DNA from: Channallabes apus
Lineage: Eukaryota; Chordata; Actinopteri; Siluriformes; Clariidae
DNA: 64,000 bases
NCBI GenBank assembly: GCA_030522415.1
Contig: CM060127.1
Coordinates: 5,270,707-5,334,706 of the forward strand
Direction: 5' to 3'
A program made the translations under genes and the position numbers. Of the stretch, positions 56,896 to 64,000 are shown piece after piece. Position 1 is the first letter of the stretch. Every line of letters starts with the position of its first letter. The notes beneath the pieces are model-generated. The model did not search any database. It was not told the DNA's origin and saw only the letters and a list, made by a program, of their open reading frames with translations.

Positions 56896-58509
56896 TGGTG
56901 TGAAAAACTATTTGCCCCCCTCCTGATTTCTTATTCTTTTGCATGTTTGTCACACAAAATGTTTCTGATCATCAAACACATTTAACTATTAGTCAAAGAT
57001 AACACAAGTAAACACAAAATGCAGTTTTTAAATGAGGGGTTTTATTATTTAGGGAGGAAAAAATCCAAACCTACATGGCCCTGTGTGAAAAAGTAATTGC
57101 CCCCTGAACCTAATAACTGGTTGGGCCACCCTTAGCAGCAATAACTGCAATCAAGCGTTTGCGATAACTTGCAACGAGTCTTTTACAGCGCTCTGGAGGA
57201 ATTTTGGCCCACTCATCTTTGCAGAATTGTTGTAATTCAGCTTTATTTGAGGGTTTTCTAGCATGACCCACCTTTTTAAGGTCATGCCACAACATCTCAA
57301 TAGGATTCAGGTCAGGACTTTGACTCGGCCACTCCAAAGTCTTCATTTTGTTTTTCTTCAGCCATTCAGATGTGGATTTGCTGGTGTGTTTTGGGTCATT
57401 GTCCTGCTGCAGCACCCAAGATCGCTTCAGCTTGAGTTGACGAACAGATGGCCGGACATTCTCCTTCAGGATTTTTTGGTAGACAGTAGAATTCATGGTT
57501 CCATCTATCACAGCAAGCCTTCCAGGTCCTGAAGCAGCAAAACAACCCCAGACCATCACACTACCACCACCATATTTTACTGTTGGTATGATGTTCTTTT
57601 TCTGAAATGCTGTGTTACTTTTACGCCAGATGTAACGGGACACGCACCTTCCAAAAAGTTCAACTTTTGTCTCGTCGGTCCACAAGGTATTTTCCCAAAA
57701 GTCTTGGCAATCATTGAGATGTTTTTTAGCAAAATTGAGACCAGCCTTAATGTTCTTTTTGCTTAAAAGTGGTTTGCGCCTTGGAAATCTGCCATGCAGG
57801 CCGTTTTTGCCCAGTCTCTTTCTTATGGTGGAGTCGTGAACACTGACCTTAATTGAGGCAAGTGAGGCCTGCAGTTCTTTAGATGTTGTCCTGGGGTCTT
57901 TTGTGGCCTCTCGGATGAGTTGTCTCTGCGCTCTTGGGGTAATTTTGGTCGGCCGGCCACTCCTGGGAAGGTTCACCACTTCCATGTTTTTGCCATTTGT
58001 GGATAATGGCTCTCACTGTGGTTCGCTGGAGTCCCAAAGCTTTAGAAATGGCTTTATAACCTTTACCAGACTGATAGATCTCAATTACTTTTGTTCCCAT
58101 TTGTTTCTGAATTTCTTTGGATCTTGGCATGATGTCTAGCTTTTGAGGTGCTTTTGGTCTACTTCTCTGTGTCAGGTAGCTCCTATTTAAGTGATTTCTT
58201 GATTGAAACAAGTGTGGCAGTAATCAGGCCTGGGGGTGACTACAGAAATTGAACTCAGGTGTGATAAACCACAGTTAAGTTATTTTTTAACAAGGGGGGC
58301 AATCACTTTTTCACACAGGGCCATGTAGATGTGGAGTTTTTTTTCTCCCTTAATAACGTAAACCTTCATTTAAAAACTGCATTTTGTGTTCAATTATGTT
58401 ATCTTTGACTAATAGTTAACGGTTTTTGATGAGCAGAAACATTTAAGTGTGACAAACATGCAAAAGAATAAGAAATCAGGAAGGGGGCAAATAGTTTTTC
58501 ACACCACTG
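56893..58509 (-). mobile_element. Tc1 family B, copy 3
   Basis: 1617 bp, apparently identical in sequence to copy 2 where compared, but with different flanks (TA repeats). It reads minus. Confidence 0.95.
57110..58130 (-). pseudogene. Tc1 family B transposase, same frameshift (copy 3)
   Basis: The two partial frames translate to exactly the same residues as those of copy 2, including the shared 2-base loss (about 57983-57978 here). The DD34E triad is complete. As both copies carry the same defect but sit in different flanks, the defective version must have been moved by transposase supplied from elsewhere, or the locus was duplicated and the flanks replaced. Confidence 0.93.
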
Positions 58510-58579
58510 TATATATATATTTTTTTTTTCTTTTTGGGGCAATGGGATATGATAAATAAAAAGAAAAGGATTTTTTCCC

Positions 58580-59577
58580 ATAAATATACTTTTACTTTTA
58601 TATTATATACTTTTTAAAGAGGAATAGGGATTGCTTTGCAAACTTTTTCATATCCTTTTCTAGATATACTAAACCCATATTTTCTGATAAAATCATCGTT
58701 AGATAGTACTTGACCACTGGAGCTAAATAAATCATGAATAAATTTTATGCCACTGTTATACAAGTCTGCTTTATAGAGAGACTTCCTGTTTATAAAAAAT
58801 AGCCGTTAGTCCACAATAACATATTGTGTGGAGAAAAAGTTTGGGTAAATAACATTTTCCCGAAGAGCAAGGCTTGTTTGTGAAAGCCAGATAACTTCAC
58901 TGGAATTTTTGACACCTCAAAATCACATTTAAATAAGAAATCAATACGTCCAACCGTTTTTAAAAGTATTATAATGGATATGGTACTATATAGAGTGAGG
59001 CTGAGAAATGCACTCTTTTATCCATTTGATTCTAAAAGATGCAATTTCCGATTCAAGTTCCATGGCTCTTACAGTAGACCCCCATTTTCATAATCCTTGA
59101 CTAACTGAGATTTAATGTAATGAGCTTTATTCCTCCATATGAGGCTCTGGATGGCGTTAAGAACAACCCGGTTAGAAATATCTTCTTTCTGTGCAAAGGA
59201 CTTTTTTACCTTCTTCGAGTTCGGGCATTTAATCGGGGTGTGATGTCTGTCTGCTAATGAAGTAGGAAACAAGTTTTTACTAATTTCCTTGTCCTCGTCC
59301 ATCCAGTCAATGTCTCCCTCACAGGTTTGTTTACCCGTGGCTAACGAGTACTCGTGGCCGTTGCTAGCTCCAGCCATAATCCACCCGTGTGAATGTTGAA
59401 TATAATTAAAAGTTTATCATGAACATAAACAACTAAATAAAGAAAAAGTGTTAAGCACAGCTTTGGCTAAAAATTCTAAAGCTTGGAAGAAGTTTGAAAT
59501 GACAATTTAAAGGTTTTAAGAAAACCGAGTTGGAGAGCCTGTGAAAGTTCAACCGCTTACTCCGTCATCTTGTCACG
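58580..59577 (-). mobile_element. L1-type LINE with large internal deletion
   Basis: It starts GGGGCGTGACAAGATGACGG at 59577, typical of L1 5' ends. A short ORF1 N-terminus follows (MAGASNGHEYSLATGK at 59377), which runs without a stop into ORF2 C-terminal sequence (LIWRNKAHYIKSQLVKDYENG). Decayed ORF2 stretches (FLFKCDFEVSKIPVKLSGFH) reach to about 58850. The middle of the element, several kb, is missing. Confidence 0.75.
59069..59377 (-). pseudogene. Fused LINE ORF1 start and ORF2 fragment
   Basis: 102 codons. Roughly the first 65 residues are acidic and basic without a known fold and look like an ORF1 N-terminus. Residues about 73-102 belong to ORF2 after the reverse transcriptase. The fusion is a deletion product and not a functional gene. 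Confidence 0.6.
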
Positions 59578-59692
59578 CCCCTACAAACACTACAAACACT
59601 GCAGTGATCCTGTGACTGTGCTGTAGCAGTGCTGTTCTTTGATTAGTCAGAAGGTGTGGATGAATTTTCTCTTACAGATCCCCAGTGAAAAA

Positions 59693-61430
59693 AAAATGCA
59701 CTTTAGTGTATTACGAATATATTGAAATCCTCGATAATACACTGCAAATATACTAACAAAAAGTTGTACCATCAGATAATATATAAAAAGTATACTAACA
59801 TCATGCTTCTACCAAATTTTGGAATTAAACTTTAAATATACTTTAATATAATTGTATTGTAGTACACTTTCCAAAAATATATTATTGGAAAATATACTTT
59901 AAGTGAAAGGCTGGTCTAATTTCCAAAGTATACTTATTGAAACTTGTTTTTCAATATATTTTGGTATATTTTTAAAAAAATATGCTCGAAATAATCATTG
60001 TACAAATGTACAGAAAGTATACATTAGAATACAATTTTTAATATACAGTAGTCTCAGTATATTATCAGTTAAATTTAAATGTACTTATATTTAGTGCACT
60101 ACTCTCTCGTGCGCGCGCTTTTAGACTCGTTTTTGCACGCTGAATCTCTCTCTCCCACGCACCCGCGATCTCATCTCACAACTCATTTTTGTGCGCTGAA
60201 AATCACTTTTGCCGTTCAAGAAAATTTATGTTTGCACTCTCTCACTCTTGAAACTGCAGCAGCGTTAGAACTCCAGCCAACCGGATAATCTGCGCCCCAC
60301 CAGCCAATCAGAGACTGGAGGCGGGCAGATTCGGACTGTCCGTTCTCTGATTGGCTCCCCAGTTCTCCACTTCTAGTTTGAATTAACGGCTGAAGCTGCA
60401 TCATCGCGTGCGTTTGTTCGTATCCTTATTACTTTATTTTCATCGGCATGAGGTAAATTTAACGGGTTTTGTTAGGTAATTTTTAATTAAGTACATACTT
60501 TAAGCTATAGAATGTATTGTCTAATATGTTGTTGTTAATGTGTTGTGTACTTTGCTTGTGGTATAATGGCTCTGTAGCTCTCGGCCTGTTTTCAGTCTCT
60601 GTGTAACAGAATCAACACACCAGGTTTAAACTAATACTGTACCTGTAGATTCTAATACTAATGTCTGTCTGTGTTCATACACCAGTTTATATTTTAGTTT
60701 GTGTGTTTGTAAGACAACCTGACTTTTGTTGAACACAAATAAACTATAGTAGTGCTTTTTTGTAACCTTGTGCAAATTAAATCTGTTGAACTCATGAATA
60801 AAATCTGCCTCATAATTACTGATGTAATGTGTTTCAAAACATGTTATAGTGTAGAAAATACATTTAGCATATCCTAAACACTTAATGTACTGGTAATACA
60901 TTTGCAATACAGTATTATAGAAGGTTGTGTGTACTGTATGATACAATAAAGTATATTTGTATTAACCACAAAGTGTACTTTATGAGTATTTGTAATTGAC
61001 CAGAAGTATAACAGCATGCTACTGCTGCAATAAGAATATACTCATAGTACATTAATCATGTATTTGTAATATAGTAAAAATAGCTGTAATGTACTTATAA
61101 TACATTAAATATATACTTAAATTGTATTAATAATACTGTCAGGTATGTACGTTAGTACACACACAGCCATATACTTTAAGTGTACTAAAGTATACTTAAA
61201 GTTGTTCCACTTTAGCACGCAAAAGTATACTTAATACACTTAAAATTGTGCTTTTGTACAATTTAATTACAACTTAAATACACTTAATACAAAATTAGTT
61301 GTTCCAAAATAGCAAACTTCAAGTATACTAGTCATTTGTCTTGCTGCAAGTACATTTAAGTATGCTTTGGCACGCTAGGATTTAATATACTGTACTTAGC
61401 ATACCTTTTTTTTTTTTTTTTTTACTATGG
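59693..61430 (+). mobile_element. AGTATACT-rich repeat with CAGTGAAAAAA end and promoter-like core
   Basis: The left end CAGTGAAAAAAAAATGC and right end (inverse) CCATAGTAAAAAAA border 1.7 kb in which AGTATACTT, AAGTATAC and AGTGTACT motifs recur every few dozen bases on both flanks. The core (60100-60480) is GC-rich with opposed CCAAT boxes and a donor-like ATGAG/GTAAAT at 60451. It fits the same general plan as the repeats at 3768, 30379 and 49940. Confidence 0.4.
60302..60356. promoter_or_regulatory. Opposed CCAAT boxes with 13-bp arms
   Basis: AGCCAATCAGAGA (60302-60314) and TCTCTGATTGGCT (60344-60356) are exact inverse copies with GGAGGCGGGC between them. They match the arrangement at 51548-51599. 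Confidence 0.55.
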
Positions 61431-61523
61431 AAGCTCTGACAGTAATGTAGATTTATATGAATGCTTCAACATTTTTTCTCTGTTAAACTGTACAGTACAC
61501 TACTTCCTATCCTTCTCCTTCAG

Positions 61524-62071
61524 AGAATGCTCAAACATCCAGAACTGGACATCCATAATGTCTATTGAGAGGTGAGCGCTGCATGCCAAAGAGCTTAAAC
61601 AGAGACTGCAGTATCTCAGGGTGAGTCAAGCTAGCATTAGCCTTACATTAACATTAGTATTAGTGGTAGAATTAAACTAGGATAGTTTTGGTGTTGCGGG
61701 TGCGCAGACCTACACCCAGGCCGAGTTCTCCAAGGTGGAGCCAGTCCTCTGTGATTTCACTCAGTCGGTGGAGTGAAAACCTAGGGAGCTGGTGGCTTGG
61801 ATTGAGCACAAGTTGGATGAGAAGAGGGGATTGTGTCTCAGCTGGAGGCAAAGATAGGCAATCCTGCAAGAACACAGAGCTCAACTGGAGGCCATGTCAG
61901 AAGACCATAACAGATTCCTGCAGGTTCCTCTTAGAGTACATATCCCTTTTCAGATTTGCACTAAGCATGTTTTTATTTCCCGTTTGACAAGCTAGCAGTG
62001 CGTTGATGTTTCTGCAGGGACAGCAGGGTTTAGAGTGTACTGATGAAGAGGTGCACCACACGGCATTGCGG
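61524..62071 (+). pseudogene. Three exon-like pieces of a coiled-coil gene
   Basis: Piece A 61524-61620 (ALHAKELKQRLQYLR, donor GTGAGT), piece B 61708-61923 (TYTQAEFSKVEPVLCDFTQS, KPRELVAWIEHKLDEKRGL, ILQEHRAQLEAMSEDHNRFL; acceptor GCGCAG) and piece C 62018-62071 (GLECTDEEVHHTALR; acceptor TCTGCAG, donor GTAATG). Introns of 87 and 94 bases are typical of fish, and all joins are in phase 0. In-frame stops occur at TGA 61576, TGA 61774 and TAG 61855. The heptad-rich sequence looks like a genuine cytoskeletal or centrosomal-type protein that has decayed. I cannot name it. Confidence 0.5.
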
Positions 62072-62244
62072 GTAATGTGGAAAACTAAAGTGAAAACGCA
62101 GCAAGGTGTCAATGAAAGAACTCGAACCTTCTATTAATACTTCCACTTAATATTTAATAATTGCATGACAACTTTTGTATGCTTAATACTATTGCAAAGC
62201 TAAAACTTCATGTATTTCATTAACAAAATAAACCTTGATGGATT

Positions 62245-62325
62245 TTAGGAGAATCCCAGGAGGTGGGTAGACCCTGGCCATGGTGCCAATCTATCGCAGA
62301 TCACAAACACACACAACAGAACTTT
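62245..62325 (-). repeat. Worn SINE fragment
   Basis: AGAATCCCAGGAGG, GGTGCCAATCTATCGCAGATCAC and ACACACAAC resemble the middle of the GAAT-tailed SINE on the minus strand. Confidence 0.5.
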
Positions 62326-62444
62326 ATTGTAGGTCCCAGATAGTGACAGAAATTGACAAGGATCCATAATTTTTATTTATTTATTTTTTATTTTTACACA
62401 ATAAAAACACAGATAAGAACAATAAAAAACACAAATACACATAC

Positions 62445-62482
62445 ATATATATATATATATACATATATATATACATATATAT

Positions 62483-62556
<74 letters not shown>
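62445..62556. repeat. (TA)n microsatellite with TACA interruptions
   Basis: About 110 bases of TA followed by a T run. Open frames of I and Y here are artefacts. Confidence 0.95.
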
Positions 62557-62572
<16 letters not shown>

Positions 62573-62758
62573 ACTGTTCAGAGCCATTATTGCACTGGAA
62601 ATAAATGATTTCTTGTAATGTTTTTTCCATGCCAGTGGTACTTTGTACAGTAGCTCCTGCTTGATGGTTAATGCATGAATGAACTATGCAGATGATGATA
62701 AGGGTGTTCATTGACCAGGGTTGCTTCAGTTATTTATGTGCTATAGATATTGAACTAG

Positions 62759-63740
62759 TGTCACGTTCTGCTATGGTGTCGGACTGTGGGCAAGGTGTTG
62801 AGGCATAGATGCAGAGGGGATGCAGTGAAACAAAAGAGTCTTTAATGATAATCAACCAAACATGAACAAAACATGAACTAAGAGAGTTGGCTAAAATCAT
62901 GGAGCATGCTAACAAATGAGAACTCAAAATACAAACAGACTCGGGATGACATGATCTAATACAGTACAGACATGGGGATACAAACTGGACAAGACAAGAC
63001 ACACGAAACAGTCTAACGGACTAAACATTAGGGACTGTGCATTCAAGGGGTAAACAAACACAAGACAGGCTTGGCTAGGTCTATTGGCTGAGCTGCACAT
63101 TAGCTGCTAAGCTAGCTCATAGCTAATCAGACTAATGGCTACACCAGCCAGTAGCCTGAGACACAAGGGAATGAACAGACAAGGTACACAGCAGACTAGG
63201 TATGAAACAGACTAAGAACTCTAAAGGTTAGTGGCTAAAGATGTTAGTACCTAAACAGACTAAGAGCTAAGCAGACAATGAGACTAGACAGACACGAAGA
63301 CTAGACAGACTAAGATCTAGACATGTTAGTATCACCCTCATTAGTATTGAAACAGACTACTAGCTAAACATGCAATGGGGGTTACTTACACAAAAGGGTA
63401 AACACAAAAGGCTAATTCTCCTAGAGGCTAATCCTGCTAGGAGACACAGAGACAAAGAGACATAAACTAAATCAAAGCAAATACAAACTTAACTTAAAGT
63501 GCTCCTGAAACCAAAAGCCAACTATCATGAAATCAAACTAAAACAAGGAAACAAAACCCACATAACAGAAATTAATGCTCGACCCAGCTTCCCAGAACAA
63601 ACAGGTATTTATGCTTATACTAATTGCATCCTCGGTTCAGCTGGGCATCTGCGTCAGCTGACCGAGGTGCCTTCTGGGAAACTGGGTCTACAACAAAAAC
63701 TACAAATTAAAACACTGCCCTCTAGTGGGCAACCCTCACA
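62759..63740 (-). repeat. 3' LTR of an LTR retrotransposon that leaves the window
   Basis: 982 bp. On the minus strand it begins TGTGAGGGTTGCCCACTAG (63740) and ends AGAACGTGACA (62759). A polypurine tract with eight Gs lies just before it. A TATA-like ATAAATA is near 63612. It shares GACCGAGGTGC and the CTCTAGTGGGC block with the solo LTRs at 14178 and 27318. The left flank is ACTAG; its partner lies beyond base 64000. Confidence 0.8.
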
Positions 63741-63984
63741 GTACCCCCCCCTTAAAAACGCTCCTCCGGAGCGCTAACGGAGGTCCTGGGTACCCTTCCC
63801 CATGTCCCAGGTCATTCCACCCGACTGCGACGCCGACGAGCAGGCTCCCCAAGGTGGGTGGGAGGGTGGGCGAGCTTGAATTGCCGCCAAAGCCAGGCAC
63901 CGGGTGCAGCAGCGGCCTGCACCCGAGGCTGGGTGGCGGAGGCAGCAATGGCTCATCCTCGGGGCTGAGCGGCGGTGAGCTCAT
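63736..63984 (-). CDS. Proline-rich C-terminal tail of an LTR-element polyprotein (partial)
   Basis: An open frame reaches the polypurine tract and ends with SVFKGGVL next to the LTR, the place where Pol usually ends. It is rich in P, G and S, with no integrase or chromodomain block in the visible part. The true start lies outside the window. It may also be an untranslated GC-rich stretch. Confidence 0.35.
   Translation of the reverse strand: MSSPPLSPEDEPLLPPPPSLGCRPLLHPVPGFGGNSSSPTLPPTLGSLLVGVAVGWNDLGHGEGYPGPPLALRRSVFKGGVL
63741..63756 (-). promoter_or_regulatory. Polypurine tract
   Basis: AAGGGGGGGGTAC on the minus strand lies immediately before the 3' LTR start TGTGAG. In LTR elements this primes plus-strand DNA. 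Confidence 0.7.
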
Positions 63985-64000
63985 GACGTCGTCGGGTGGC

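Overview
This window looks like teleost fish nuclear DNA. It carries tRNA-headed SINEs, Tc1/mariner, hAT and Harbinger-like DNA transposons, L1/Tx1-type and L2/Rex1-type LINEs, and chromodomain gypsy retrotransposons, together with long TA and CA microsatellites. The families resemble those of otophysan fishes such as catfishes or characins, but I cannot name a species. No bacterial or viral genome organisation is present. Almost the whole window is repeats inserted into repeats. Host coding sequence is limited to a few exon-sized pieces.

Layout. 1-3767: a broken Tc1-like element and its 3' flank, tandemly duplicated (827-2270 and 2271-3767). 3768-5103: a repeat with a CACTCTAAAAAA terminus, repeated AACCCAGC motifs and one exon-like relic. 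5300-10370: a nearly complete but broken L1/Tx1-like LINE on the minus strand (ORF1, then endonuclease and reverse transcriptase). 11138-12464: a hAT-like element carrying a SINE and a solo LTR, both with target duplications. 12727-13434: a Harbinger-like MITE. 14178-14540: a solo LTR. 15.6-25.3 kb: relics of SINEs, Tc1, L1, L2 and two hAT families. 25854-26546: two immunoglobulin-domain exons on the minus strand, the best host gene in the window. A possible signal-peptide exon in matching splice phase lies far away at 53012-53084. 26.7-30.0 kb: a Tc1 relic interrupted by a solo LTR and by a second Tc1 family. 30.4-42.9 kb: a repeat shell interrupted by two gypsy elements on opposite strands (30693-35784 and 37129-41767). 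45.3-53.2 kb: LINE, SINE and MITE pieces, an 84-bp minisatellite and a long palindrome. 54115-58509: two same-length Tc1 copies sharing one frameshift. 58.6-62.1 kb: a deleted L1 copy, a repeat rich in AGTATACT motifs, and three exon-like pieces of a coiled-coil gene. 62759-64000: the 3' LTR and start of the internal region of another LTR element that runs off the window.

Most notable. Both complete gypsy elements show sequence evidence for Tf1/sushi-type self-priming. In each, the predicted 5' end of the transcript, about 30 bases after the LTR TATA box, is complementary to the bases just inside the 5' LTR (9 nt in one, 11 nt in the other). A second theme is a set of repeats with CACTSTAAAAA-like ends, subterminal repeats, CCAAT/CRE/GC-box promoter-like blocks and fragments of a multi-exon zinc-finger/SAMD3-like gene family. 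I found no convincing new defence or enzymatic system.
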